NCBI RefSeq assembly: GCF_006376685.1
Contig: NZ_VEWL01000019.1
Location: forward strand, 1 to 63,990
DNA length: 63,990 nucleotides
Reading direction: 5' to 3'
Source of the DNA: Ochrobactrum teleogrylli
Lineage (GTDB): Bacteria; Pseudomonadota; Alphaproteobacteria; Rhizobiales; Rhizobiaceae
Below, piece by piece: positions 29,313 to 41,284 of the stretch. A model generated the notes under the pieces. That model searched no databases, was not told where the DNA came from, and worked only from the letters and a program-made list of their open reading frames with translations. Both the position numbers and the translations under genes were made by a program. Position 1 is the first letter of the stretch, and each line of letters begins with the position of its first letter.

Positions 29313-30088
29313 CACCATTCTCCTTTAAAATTCGCTTCGCGCTTTTCGCTAAACGAGCGCACACCTTCCTTCAGATCGCCGGTCTTGGCGACAAGGATGG
29401 AACCCAGCGCCTCGACAGCGGTTCCGTTGTCCTCGCCATTGGCGACGGACAGCATCAGTTTGGAAATTTCCAGTGCAGCCGGTCCGCGTTGTGCCACCCG
29501 CGCCGCATAATCCTGCGCCGCCTGCAAGGCTGCGCCCGTTTCCACAACGGCATCGACCAACCCGTGCGAGAGCGCTTCCTCAGCCGTGAACATCTCGCCG
29601 CCCAGCACCATTCGCCGCACGACCTGCGCGCCGAAGCGGTGTACAAGACGCTGCGTGCCCGACCAGCCGGGGATCATGCCCAGCGATGTTTCCGGCAGAC
29701 CGATCTTCGCCTGTTTTTCGACAATGCGGATATCGGCAGCGCCTGCCAATTCCAGCCCGCCGCCCAGAGCATGACCATTCATTGCCGCGATCAAGGGCAC
29801 ACGCAAAGTCGCAAGCCGCTCGAACACCCGATGACCATAGCGCACCCAGGCATGGCCGAATTCCTGCGGTTCCATGCCGCCCCAGGCCTTGATGTCGCCG
29901 CCTGCTGAAAAGGCTTTGCCCTCACCGGTCAGGATTGCAACCCGCACAGTGCTATCCGCCTCCACCCGATCACAGGCGGCAGACAATTCCTGCAAAAGCT
30001 CAATATCGAATGCATTGAGCTTTTCGGGCCGCTTGATCGTCATGACCGCGATGTGATTTTCGGTCGAAATTTCTATCCTATCAGCCAT
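29312..30088 (-). CDS. Enoyl-CoA hydratase/isomerase family protein
   Basis: A 258-residue crotonase-fold protein with the oxyanion segment GGGLELAGAADIRI and catalytic-region Glu in PETSLGMIPGWSGTQRL, so it is likely an active hydratase. I chose MADRIEIS at 30088, which overlaps the CoA-transferase end by 8 bp. The pairing with a CoA-transferase suggests it acts on the activated acid. Confidence 0.9.
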   Translation of the reverse strand: MADRIEISTENHIAVMTIKRPEKLNAFDIELLQELSAACDRVEADSTVRVAILTGEGKAFSAGGDIKAWGGMEPQEFGHAWVRYGHRVFERLATLRVPLIAAMNGHALGGGLELAGAADIRIVEKQAKIGLPETSLGMIPGWSGTQRLVHRFGAQVVRRMVLGGEMFTAEEALSHGLVDAVVETGAALQAAQDYAARVAQRGPAALEISKLMLSVANGEDNGTAVEALGSILVAKTGDLKEGVRSFSEKREANFKGEW

Positions 30089-31691
30089 GTCGCGCCTCCA
30101 GCTTTCGCGCCGGTTTTTGCGGCAATTCAAGTCCAATTGGCTCCTCGCGGAACAGCGCTTCATCCATGGTCTTGAGCTGGTCGGAAACGATCAGCGGAAA
30201 TTCGGATTGATCTAGAATATGCGCCTGCAAATCGACACCCGGCGCAATCTCGGTGAGCACGATACCTTCCGGCGTCAGCTTCATCACCGCCCGTTCGGTG
30301 ACGTAGGTAATGTCCTGTCCCTGCGCGACGCTGCGGGGGCCTGAGAAGGTGACATGCTCGACTTGCGTGACCAGTTTTTTGAGCTTGCCTTCTTTTTCGA
30401 TCACCAGCTTACCGTCAGCGACCGACAATTTCGCACCCGCATTGAACATGCCGGAAAAGACGATCTTCCTGGCGCGTGCGGTAATGTCGACAAAGCCGCC
30501 CGCTCCCGCCGTGACATGCGGACGGAATGAAAGTTTCGACACATTGACCGAACCGTCGCGCCCGATCTCAAGGAACGAGAGCAGCGAGGCATCAAAACCG
30601 GCACCCTGAAAATAGGTGAACTGATAGGGTGACGGCATATAGGCATCGGCATTGGACGCGCAGCCGAAAGCGAAGTCCAGAAGCGGCACGCCGCCGACAG
30701 CACCCTGCTCGATCACCCAGGTCACGGCACCGTGCAGGCCTTCTTCCAGCAAAATGCGTGGCACATTGGCGGAAATGCCGAAGCCGAGATTGACCGCGCT
30801 GCCCGCCTGCAATTCCTGCGCGACACGCCGTGCAATCGCTTTTTGAATATTGAATTCGGCGAGACGGAATGTATCCAGCGGGCGGAAAATCTCGCCCGAA
30901 ATCGCCGGGTCGTAGAGCGTCTGCGTGGTCTGCTTCTGGTCGGGATCGACAACGATATAATCGACCAGAACGCCCGGCACGCGAACGTCATGCGGCTTCA
31001 GCGTGCCTTCCTTGGCGATGCGCTTCACCTGCGCAATGACGATGCCGCCATTGTTGCGCGCTGCCAGCGCCTGATCGAGACCGCCGAGATAAGCGCCTTC
31101 ATGCTCATAGGTGAGGTTGCCGCGTTCATCCGCCGTCGTCGCGCGAATGATCGCCACCTGCGGGATGATGGCGGGGAAATAAAGCCAGTCCTCGCCTTCG
31201 AAGCTGACATGTTTCACCACCGGCTCTTGTGTAGCCTTGTCATTCATCGCCGTACCCTGACGCTTGGGATCGACAAATGTATCGAGCCCTACCTTGGTCA
31301 GCACGCCGGGGCGCTTTGCCGCCGCCTCACGGTGCATGTCGAACAGGATGCCCGACGGGACATTATAGGCCGGAATCTCATTATTGGTGATCATCTGCCA
31401 GATCAGCGGCGGTTCGGCATTCGACGGGCCGGACGGATAAGACCCGCCGATGATCTTCTTCAACAGCCCGGGCTTGGCGATGTAATCCACCCCCTTGATG
31501 CCGCTCATATCGCCCGCCGCAATTGGGTGCAGCGTGGTGATGTTCTTCGGGTGGCCCGTCTCGTCGAACCGCTCGCCAATCGCTTTCAGCGTCAGGTCGG
31601 GACAGCCGAGACCGCTTGATGACGAGACCGAAACGACAGCATTGTCGGGGATGAGTGCAGCCGCTTCCGCAGCCGAAATATGCTTGTTCAT
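30081..31691 (-). CDS. Family I acyl-CoA:carboxylate CoA-transferase (alpha and beta fused)
   Basis: A 536-residue fused CoA-transferase. The N-terminal half begins with an alpha-type domain; the C-terminal half holds GSAVNLGFGI and the catalytic Glu region WVIEQGAVGG. It moves CoA from an acyl-CoA donor to a free acid, activating it without ATP. It lies 5 nt after the Gfo/Idh gene. The acid is unknown; propionate or acetoacetate types are possible. Confidence 0.9.
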   Translation of the reverse strand: MNKHISAAEAAALIPDNAVVSVSSSSGLGCPDLTLKAIGERFDETGHPKNITTLHPIAAGDMSGIKGVDYIAKPGLLKKIIGGSYPSGPSNAEPPLIWQMITNNEIPAYNVPSGILFDMHREAAAKRPGVLTKVGLDTFVDPKRQGTAMNDKATQEPVVKHVSFEGEDWLYFPAIIPQVAIIRATTADERGNLTYEHEGAYLGGLDQALAARNNGGIVIAQVKRIAKEGTLKPHDVRVPGVLVDYIVVDPDQKQTTQTLYDPAISGEIFRPLDTFRLAEFNIQKAIARRVAQELQAGSAVNLGFGISANVPRILLEEGLHGAVTWVIEQGAVGGVPLLDFAFGCASNADAYMPSPYQFTYFQGAGFDASLLSFLEIGRDGSVNVSKLSFRPHVTAGAGGFVDITARARKIVFSGMFNAGAKLSVADGKLVIEKEGKLKKLVTQVEHVTFSGPRSVAQGQDITYVTERAVMKLTPEGIVLTEIAPGVDLQAHILDQSEFPLIVSDQLKTMDEALFREEPIGLELPQKPARKLEARHG

Positions 31692-31696
31692 GGTGT

Positions 31697-33732
<2,036 letters not shown>

Positions 33733-33762
33733 GGCTTTCCTCGACTTCTGCCGCTAAGTTAA

Positions 33763-33776
33763 TTGGAACGTTCCAA
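33763..33776. promoter_or_regulatory. LacI-type operator 1
   Basis: Perfect 14-bp palindrome TTGGAACGTTCCAA, 31 bp upstream of the lacI-like start. The central CG and symmetry are typical of LacI-family sites. Confidence 0.8.
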
Positions 33777-33901
33777 AATTGTCAATTAGATAAATTTAGC
33801 CGTAATATTGCCATGATATCGCCTTGTTTTTTGGCCCTTTTTAGGCGGAATTCTCTAAATAATGGGCTATATCTGTTTGAAATAGGCTTATTCCTTGCCA
33901 T

Positions 33902-33915
33902 TTGGAACGTTCTAA
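33902..33915. promoter_or_regulatory. LacI-type operator 2
   Basis: TTGGAACGTTCTAA differs from operator 1 at one position. It lies 31 bp before the DUF993 start. Centre-to-centre distance from operator 1 is 139 bp, which would allow looping between the two promoters. Confidence 0.75.
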
Positions 33916-33945
33916 ATTATCAAGACTGAGGTTCATGGGAGGACG

Positions 33946-35133
33946 ATGATGGGCGTTGCATTCGACACTATGCTGACCTTGCCGAAGGCCGGTGGAACCC
34001 TGCTTCCATATCGGCTTGTCGGAACGCCGACCGAAAGACCGTCCGCTCCCCCGCAATTCAATCGCATCGCCTATGCGGCAGCGCATGTTGTCTCCGACCC
34101 GCGAAAAGATACGACGCCCTGGAGCAATCCCGCGCTCGACTGGGATGCGACCATGGCTTTCCGGCATCATCTCTGGAGTCTCGGTTTCAGGATCGCCGAA
34201 GCGATGGACACATCGCAGCGCGGCATGGGCCTCAACTGGACGGGCGCGCAGGAGCTGATCCGCCGCTCGCTGGCTGAAAGCAAGACCGTAGCGGGTACCG
34301 ATCTCGCCTGCGGTGCTGGCACCGACCATCTCGATCCGGCGGATGCCAAGAGCCTTGATGACATCATCAAGGCCTACGAAACACAGGCTGGTTTCATCGA
34401 GAAACACGGCGGGCGTTTCATCCTGATGGCAAGCCGCGCCCTTGCCCGTATCGCCCGCTCGCCCGACGATTACGCAAAGGTTTATGGGCACATTCTCTCC
34501 AATGCCCGCGAGAAAGTTGTGCTGCACTGGCTAGGCGACATGTTCGATCCGCAGCTCAAGGGCTACTGGGGAGCCTCAAATTTCGAGGATGCGCTGGATA
34601 CCGTCATCGACATCATCGAAGCCAACCGCGACAAGGTGGAAGGCATCAAGATTTCGCTACTCGAAGAACGTTACGAACTGGCATTACGAGACCGGTTGCC
34701 GGAAGGCGTGCTCTGTTTCACAGGCGATGATTTCAACTATGCGCCGCTGATCGAAGGCGACGGCAACCGGCACAGCCATGCCTTGCTCGGCATTTTCGAT
34801 GCGGTCGCGCCACAGGCCTCCAGCGCATTGGCAGCGCTTGCCCAAGGCGACAGCGCCCGTTTCCGCGCCATCATAGAGCCGACCGTCCCGCTATCGCGCA
34901 AGATTTTCGAAGCGCCGACCCAGTATTACAAGGCGGGCATCGTGTTTCTCGCATGGCTCAACGGCCACCAGACGCATTTCACCATGCCAGCCGGAATGCA
35001 GTCGGCGCGCGGCATTGTCCATTATGCCGACATTTTTCAGCTGGCGGACAAGGCCAATGTGCTCGACAGGCCGGAGCTTGCCGTGAAACGCATGAAGTCG
35101 CTTTTGGAAACCCATGGGGTGGAACAAGCCTGA
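33946..35133 (+). CDS. DUF993 dihydrodipicolinate synthase-like protein
   Basis: A 395-residue protein of the DUF993 family, related to the DapA/N-acetylneuraminate lyase TIM-barrel aldolases. A Lys in GIKISLLEE is in a position that could form the Schiff base (inference from family). The start follows GGAGGACG; a second ATG follows at once. It is divergent from the LacI operon and shares its operators, so it probably cleaves a keto-acid or sugar-like compound of the same pathway. Confidence 0.82.
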   Translation: MMGVAFDTMLTLPKAGGTLLPYRLVGTPTERPSAPPQFNRIAYAAAHVVSDPRKDTTPWSNPALDWDATMAFRHHLWSLGFRIAEAMDTSQRGMGLNWTGAQELIRRSLAESKTVAGTDLACGAGTDHLDPADAKSLDDIIKAYETQAGFIEKHGGRFILMASRALARIARSPDDYAKVYGHILSNAREKVVLHWLGDMFDPQLKGYWGASNFEDALDTVIDIIEANRDKVEGIKISLLEERYELALRDRLPEGVLCFTGDDFNYAPLIEGDGNRHSHALLGIFDAVAPQASSALAALAQGDSARFRAIIEPTVPLSRKIFEAPTQYYKAGIVFLAWLNGHQTHFTMPAGMQSARGIVHYADIFQLADKANVLDRPELAVKRMKSLLETHGVEQA

Positions 35134-35256
35134 CAGCCGCTTCATCAAGCGACCCGTATTCCCCCATGCAATCTGTCCGGTTCCCGTGCTGATTGATTTC
35201 GGCTATCAACTTGATTAAGCAATCAACAGCATAGAAACCAATTAGGGGAGATTTTC

Positions 35257-36210
35257 ATGCGTTCTGTACTTCTGGCATTGCTGGCCGCAACGGCCATTGC
35301 CACTTCGGCCCAGGCAAAAGACGTTACCGTCGCCGTGACCGCCATCGTCGAACATCCGGCGCTCGACGCTGCCCGTGACGGCGTCAAGGATGCTTTGGCC
35401 GAAGCCGGTTTCAAGGAAGGCGAAAATCTCAAATTCGTCTATCAGTCCGCACAGGGCAACCCGGCAACCGCCGCACAGATCGCACGTCAGTTCGTCGGCG
35501 AAGGCCCGGATGTGATCGTTCCGATCTCCACCCCTTCGGCTCAGGCCGTGGTTTCTTCCACGCGCGACATACCGGTTGTGTTCACCGCCGTATCAGATCC
35601 GGTCGGCGCACAGCTCGTCAAAAGCATGGAAAAGCCGGGCGGCAATGTAACCGGCCTCTCCGACATGTCGCCGGTGGCCGAACATATCAAGCTCATCAAG
35701 GAAGTGATGCCGAACATCAAGAAGCTCGGCTATCTCTACAATTCCGGCGAAACCAATTCGGTCTCGCTTCTGGCTGCGCTGAAGGAAGCTGCTGCCGCTG
35801 ACGGCATCGAAATCGTTGAATCCGCCGCCACCAAGTCGGCTGAAGTCAAGGGCGCTGCGCAGGCCCTCGTCGGCCGCGCCGATGCCATGTATGTGCCGAC
35901 CGACAACACCATTGTTTCGGCCCTCGAAAGCGCTGTCGGCGTTGCCGAGGAAAGCAAGCTGCCGCTCTTCACCGCCGATACGGATTCCGTCAAGCGTGGT
36001 GCGATGGCTGCACTCGGCTTCAACTATTACGACGTCGGCAAGCAGACCGGCGCTGTGGTTGCACGCATCCTGAAGGGCGAAAAGCCGGGCGACATTTCAG
36101 TTGAAATCGCCAAGGGCACTGATCTCGTCATCAATCTTGGCGCCGCCAAGAAGATGGGCGTGGAATTCCCGAAGGCCGTGATCGACCGCGCCACCAGCAA
36201 GATCGACTGA
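35257..36210 (+). CDS. ABC transporter substrate-binding protein (TrpX-like)
   Basis: A 317-residue periplasmic binding protein with a signal peptide (about residues 1-21, ending TSAQA) and the COG2984 fold. TrpX of streptococci binds tryptophan, but relatives bind other amino-acid-like ligands. GGGGAG precedes the start. A strong terminator follows it, yet the permease and ATPase genes lie 420 bp downstream on the same strand. Confidence 0.9.
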   Translation: MRSVLLALLAATAIATSAQAKDVTVAVTAIVEHPALDAARDGVKDALAEAGFKEGENLKFVYQSAQGNPATAAQIARQFVGEGPDVIVPISTPSAQAVVSSTRDIPVVFTAVSDPVGAQLVKSMEKPGGNVTGLSDMSPVAEHIKLIKEVMPNIKKLGYLYNSGETNSVSLLAALKEAAAADGIEIVESAATKSAEVKGAAQALVGRADAMYVPTDNTIVSALESAVGVAEESKLPLFTADTDSVKRGAMAALGFNYYDVGKQTGAVVARILKGEKPGDISVEIAKGTDLVINLGAAKKMGVEFPKAVIDRATSKID

Positions 36211-36237
36211 TCATCGATCAGACCGCAGAAAAAAGGG

Positions 36238-36270
36238 GGCGAGAGTGAAAACTCTCGCCTTCTTCTTTTT
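36238..36270 (+). terminator. Terminator after the substrate-binding protein gene
   Basis: GGCGAGAGT pairs with ACTCTCGCC around a GAAA tetraloop, followed by a T-rich run. It could be a partial terminator that gives more binding protein than membrane parts. Confidence 0.85.
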
Positions 36271-36628
36271 GGACAAAGGCCAAAGGAGTTCCAAACAATA
36301 CCCAAGGTGGGGCAATACCGCACGAATGTTGCGTGAGCCGCACATAAAGCCGCATTTGCGGGCCTTTGGCGCGGTTTGGGCTTGCGCTCGGGATTACGAG
36401 AGTTGTAATCCCACTGGAATAATAATGGGAACAAATGATCTAGCCGGGAAACGATCCGCACGGGCCTCGCCCGCCGGATACACTCAAACCAAAACCGGTC
36501 GCGATTGGTGAAAGCCTTTTGGGCAATCGGAGGCACGAAGCCTCGATGCCCGCAGGCTTGCGGATGGTCTTATGCCGGAAAACCGGCTTCATCCTTGTCG
36601 ATTGCGGCAAAGTACAAGGAATGTCGTT
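36271..36628. other. Non-coding gap inside the ABC transporter locus
   Basis: About 360 bp with no convincing gene. It holds a perfect 8-bp inverted repeat GGGATTAC/GTAATCCC at 36390-36412 (7-base loop) and GC-rich sequence. It may carry a second promoter for the permease and ATPase genes or be an inserted intergenic repeat. Confidence 0.4.
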
Positions 36629-37513
36629 GTGAGTCAGATCGCCTTCTGGGGTGCGGTCGAATTAGGCCTCGTTTTCGCGTTTGTCGCCATTGGCGTTTAT
36701 CTGGCGTTTCGCGTCCTCGACTTTCCCGACTTGACGGTAGACGGTTCATTCCCGCTCGGTGCAGCTGTAACCGGCGTTCTGATCCTCGCAGGCCTCAACC
36801 CATGGCTCGCCGCCGCAATCGCCATGGTTGCCGGCGCGATAGCCGGTCTCGTGACCGCCACGCTGAATGTCCGCTTCAAGATTCTCAATCTGCTCGCATC
36901 CATTCTGACGATGATCGCGCTGTTCTCGGTGAACCTGCGTGTGATGGGTCGGCCGAATATCGCGCTCATCAATCAGGACACGATGCTCAGCCCCTTCTTC
37001 GGCCACGGCATTCCGGAATATTACGTGCGTCCGGCTTTCCTGTTCGTGCTGGTGGCCATCGCGGTCTTCATCGTCTGGCGCTTTCTGGAAAGCGACATGG
37101 GCCTCGCCATGCGTGCGACCGGCGCCAATCCGAAAATGGCGCGCGCGCAGGGCGTACAGACGGATCGCCAGATCTATATCGGCATGGCGCTGTCCAACGC
37201 GCTCGTCGCGCTTGGCGGGTCGCTTTTCGCCCAGACGAACGGTTTTGCGGACGTCACCTCGGGCGTTGGTACCATCGTCGTTGGTCTCGCAGCGGTCATC
37301 ATCGGTGAAACCATCCTGCGCACGCGCAACCTGCTGGTGATCCTGATCGGTTGCGTGCTCGGCTCCGTCATCTACCGCATCGCCATCCAGCTTGCACTTT
37401 CGAACGGCAACACATTCGGCCTGCAGGCGTCCGATCTCAACATCGCCACCGCGCTTCTCGTTACATTCGCCCTGATATTGCCGCGCATGCGCCGCGGGGG
37501 AGCATCCGCATGA
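36629..37513 (+). CDS. ABC transporter permease (TrpY-like)
   Basis: A 294-residue inner-membrane permease of the branched-chain/COG4120 type with about eight to nine hydrophobic segments and the family motif MRATGANPKMARAQG. I chose the GTG at 36629, preceded by AAGGA at good spacing. It ends in an ATGA overlap with the ATPase gene. Confidence 0.9.
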   Translation: MSQIAFWGAVELGLVFAFVAIGVYLAFRVLDFPDLTVDGSFPLGAAVTGVLILAGLNPWLAAAIAMVAGAIAGLVTATLNVRFKILNLLASILTMIALFSVNLRVMGRPNIALINQDTMLSPFFGHGIPEYYVRPAFLFVLVAIAVFIVWRFLESDMGLAMRATGANPKMARAQGVQTDRQIYIGMALSNALVALGGSLFAQTNGFADVTSGVGTIVVGLAAVIIGETILRTRNLLVILIGCVLGSVIYRIAIQLALSNGNTFGLQASDLNIATALLVTFALILPRMRRGGASA

Positions 37514-38304
37514 TCGAAGTATCCAATCTCGATGTCGTCTTCGGTCGCGGTACCCCGCTGGAAAAGCAGGTTCTGAACAAAATCAACCTGACCATGGATC
37601 GCGGTTCCTTCGTCACCGTTATCGGCTCGAATGGCGCTGGCAAATCCACCCTTCTCGGTGTGCTTGCGGGCGATGTCATCCCGACCGGCGGCAAGGTGGT
37701 GATCAGTGGCAAGGATGTGACCCGCAAATCCACCGCCGAACGCGCCGGTCTCGTCGCACGCGTGTTTCAGGACCCGCTGGCTGGCAGTTGCGGCACCCTG
37801 ACCATTGAGGAAAACCTCGCGCTTGCCGCATCGCGTGGCAAGAAGCGCGGCTTCACCCATGCGCTGAATTCCAATCGTCGCGAATGGTTTCGCGAGCGCG
37901 TGGCGAGCCTCAATCTCGGCCTTGAAAACCGGATGCAGGACCGCATGGAACTTCTCTCCGGCGGGCAGCGTCAGGCGCTTTCGCTGATCATGGCAACGCT
38001 GGCCGGTTCGGAAGTTCTGCTTCTCGACGAACATACCGCAGCGCTCGATCCGGGCATGGCTGAATTCGTCATGGAACTGACCCGTACGCTCATCACCGAA
38101 AACAAGCTGACGGCACTGATGGTCACCCATTCCATGCGTCAGGCGCTCGACTATGGTGACCGCACCATCATGCTGCATGGCGGCAAGATTCTGCTCGATG
38201 TTACCGGCGACAAGCGCAAGACGCTGGGCGTGGAAGACCTGATCGAGATGTTCCGCAAGGTGCGCGGCCAGACGCTCGACGACGATGCCCTGCTGATCGA
38301 ATAA
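37510..38304 (+). CDS. ABC transporter ATPase (TrpZ-like)
   Basis: A 264-residue ATPase with Walker A GSNGAGKST, signature LSGGQRQALS, Walker B LLLDEHTAALD and the switch His in VTHSMRQ. It powers the permease encoded just upstream. The start overlaps the permease stop (ATGA). A 9-bp hairpin terminator follows. Confidence 0.93.
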   Translation: MIEVSNLDVVFGRGTPLEKQVLNKINLTMDRGSFVTVIGSNGAGKSTLLGVLAGDVIPTGGKVVISGKDVTRKSTAERAGLVARVFQDPLAGSCGTLTIEENLALAASRGKKRGFTHALNSNRREWFRERVASLNLGLENRMQDRMELLSGGQRQALSLIMATLAGSEVLLLDEHTAALDPGMAEFVMELTRTLITENKLTALMVTHSMRQALDYGDRTIMLHGGKILLDVTGDKRKTLGVEDLIEMFRKVRGQTLDDDALLIE

Positions 38305-38325
38305 TAGTCCACTATTCGCTTTTCA

Positions 38326-38363
38326 CAGCCGCCGTTCATCCCGTGACCGGCGGCTGTTTTGTT
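38326..38363 (+). terminator. Terminator of the ABC transporter operon
   Basis: CAGCCGCCG pairs with CGGCGGCTG around a 13-base loop, then TTTTGTTT. Confidence 0.8.
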
Positions 38364-38391
38364 TCTGGCCGAAATGTTCTAAGAACCCACT

Positions 38392-39435
38392 ATGGCCCAG
38401 AAAAAAGCAAATGAAGTCGATGGTTTCCTGAGCAGACCGAGCAGCTCGTTTCCGGTCGTGCTTCTTTATGGCCCGGATAAAGGGCTGGTGAGTGAGCGAG
38501 CGCGCCGCTATGCCGAGGCGACAAAGCTGCCGCTCGACGATCCCTTTGCCGTCATTCGCATGGAAGCCGACGAGATCGACGCAGATCCTTCGAAGCTCGC
38601 CGATGAAGCGCGCACTATTTCGATGTTCGGTGGCATCCGCTTGATCTGGATCAAGAACGCCGCCGGGCAGAAGAAACTCGCCGATGCGGTCAAGCTCTTG
38701 GCAACCGAACCGCCGCATGAAACCTTCATCCTTGTGGAAGCCGGTGATTTGAAGAAGGGCGCAGGGTTGCGCAGCGCCGTCGAGAACGCCTCGGCGGGCA
38801 TGGCGCTGCCCTGCTATACGGATGATGCGCGCGGCATCGATGGTGTCATTGATGATGTGCTGGCCGAATGGAAGCTGCAGATCACCCTCGATGGGCGTCA
38901 GCTGCTTCGCGCCAGCCTTGGCGGGGACCGCCTTGCCACCCGCGGCGAACTGGAAAAGCTCTGCCTCTATGCGCGCGGCAAGGAACGCATCGACATTGAC
39001 GATGTGCGCGAAGCGGTGGGCGATGTTGCAGGCCTGTCGACAGAAGAGGTCGTGGATGCAGTCATTGCCGGTGATTTGCAGCGATTTGAAATCACATTCG
39101 ACCGTGTCGTGAAATCCGGCACAGCGCCTTTTCTGGTGCTGAACACAGCCATGCGGCAATTCCAGCAGATACAGGGCCTGCGCTATATCATGGATAGCGA
39201 ACGCAAAAGCGCGTCCGTTGTCGTGGCCGGTGCAAGGCCACCCATCTTCTTCAATCGTAAAAGGCTGATCGAAACAGCAGTCGGACGCTGGAGCGGCGAA
39301 AGCCTTTCACGCGTTTTGGAGCGTCTCCAGCGTGCCGTGCTGGAAAGCCGTCAGAATTCCGCGCTTGCCATTCCGATCATCCGCCAATGCCTGATGGCTA
39401 TCGGTGTGGAAGCTATGCGCAACGCACGGCGCTAG
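38392..39435 (+). CDS. holA: DNA polymerase III subunit delta
   Basis: A 347-residue clamp-loader delta subunit, which opens the sliding clamp. The opening ATP-like fold (FPVVLLYGPDKGLV) and the helical C-terminal domain fit the family. No lptE lies next to it, unlike the order I recall for many alphaproteobacteria. It is convergent with parB across a shared terminator. Confidence 0.92.
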   Translation: MAQKKANEVDGFLSRPSSSFPVVLLYGPDKGLVSERARRYAEATKLPLDDPFAVIRMEADEIDADPSKLADEARTISMFGGIRLIWIKNAAGQKKLADAVKLLATEPPHETFILVEAGDLKKGAGLRSAVENASAGMALPCYTDDARGIDGVIDDVLAEWKLQITLDGRQLLRASLGGDRLATRGELEKLCLYARGKERIDIDDVREAVGDVAGLSTEEVVDAVIAGDLQRFEITFDRVVKSGTAPFLVLNTAMRQFQQIQGLRYIMDSERKSASVVVAGARPPIFFNRKRLIETAVGRWSGESLSRVLERLQRAVLESRQNSALAIPIIRQCLMAIGVEAMRNARR

Positions 39436-39466
39436 CTCCCTTCTCGTGAAACAATCCGCAAATAAA

Positions 39467-39493
39467 AACCCCGGTATAGATACCGGGGTTCTT
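39467..39493. terminator. Bidirectional terminator between holA and parB
   Basis: ACCCCGGTAT and ATACCGGGGT form a 10-bp stem with a two-base loop, flanked by A and T tracts. It serves both convergent genes. Confidence 0.85.
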
Positions 39494-39513
39494 GTATTCC
39501 ACAAACGAACAAA

Positions 39514-40395
<882 letters not shown>

Positions 40396-40443
40396 CGTTC
40401 GGCAAATTCCTGCAATTGTTTCGTAGTCGAATCGATAGGTTTG

Positions 40444-41241
40444 TTATGCGGCTTTCAGCTGCCGCTCTCGCTGGATAACTTCCGACGCAAGCTGCAAATA
40501 GGCCTGACTTCCCGCGCATTTCAGATCATAGAGAATGGCCGGCTTGCCATGCGAGGGCGCTTCCGATACCCGCACATTGCGCGGAATGACAGTGCGATAG
40601 ACCTTTTCGCCCATGAAGGCGCGGACATCATCCACCACCTGGGAAGCCAGATTGTTGCGGCTATCAAACATTGTCAGCACTATGCCCTGGATGGAAAGCT
40701 CGGCATTGATCGTCGAGCGCACCTGATCGACCGTTTGCAACAACTGGCTCAAGCCTTCCAGCGCGAAGAACTCGCACTGCAACGGCACAAGCACGGAATC
40801 CGCAGCGGCCATGGCATTCAGCGTCAACAGATTCAATGATGGCGGGCAGTCCACCAGAACATAGGAAAATCGTTCGGAAACACTGGAATCGAAGCGTAGA
40901 GAATCGCGCAGACGGCGCGTACGGTCTGCGGATTGTGCGATTTCCATCTCGATACCCAACAGATCGAGCGTCGATGGCACAATAAAGAGATTGGGTACAT
41001 CGGTCTGCATCGCAGCTTCCGGCACTGACGCCTCTTGCGTCAGCACGTCATAGGAAGACAGCGGACGGTTGCGGCGGTCAATCCCTAATCCCGTGCTGGC
41101 ATTACCCTGCGGATCGAGATCAACGATGAGAACCGTTTCGCCTATTGCCGCCAATGCTGTGGCCAGATTGATCGCCGTCGTGGTTTTACCGACGCCGCCC
41201 TTCTGGTTCGCAATGGTTATGATCCTGGACATCTTGTTCAT
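40444..41241 (-). CDS. parA: Chromosome-partitioning ATPase ParA
   Basis: A 265-residue deviant Walker ATPase with NQKGGVGKTTT and LVDLDPQGN. It forms nucleoid-bound gradients that pull ParB-parS complexes. I chose MNKMSRI at 41241; the frame stays open to 41346, and the ATG at 41232 is also possible. It follows rsmG in the order mnmE, mnmG, rsmG, parA, parB. Confidence 0.97.
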   Translation of the reverse strand: MNKMSRIITIANQKGGVGKTTTAINLATALAAIGETVLIVDLDPQGNASTGLGIDRRNRPLSSYDVLTQEASVPEAAMQTDVPNLFIVPSTLDLLGIEMEIAQSADRTRRLRDSLRFDSSVSERFSYVLVDCPPSLNLLTLNAMAAADSVLVPLQCEFFALEGLSQLLQTVDQVRSTINAELSIQGIVLTMFDSRNNLASQVVDDVRAFMGEKVYRTVIPRNVRVSEAPSHGKPAILYDLKCAGSQAYLQLASEVIQRERQLKAA

Positions 41242-41284
41242 TACCGTCGCCCTGCCGCTTTCCAGATCTGCCAAATTCTCGGAT

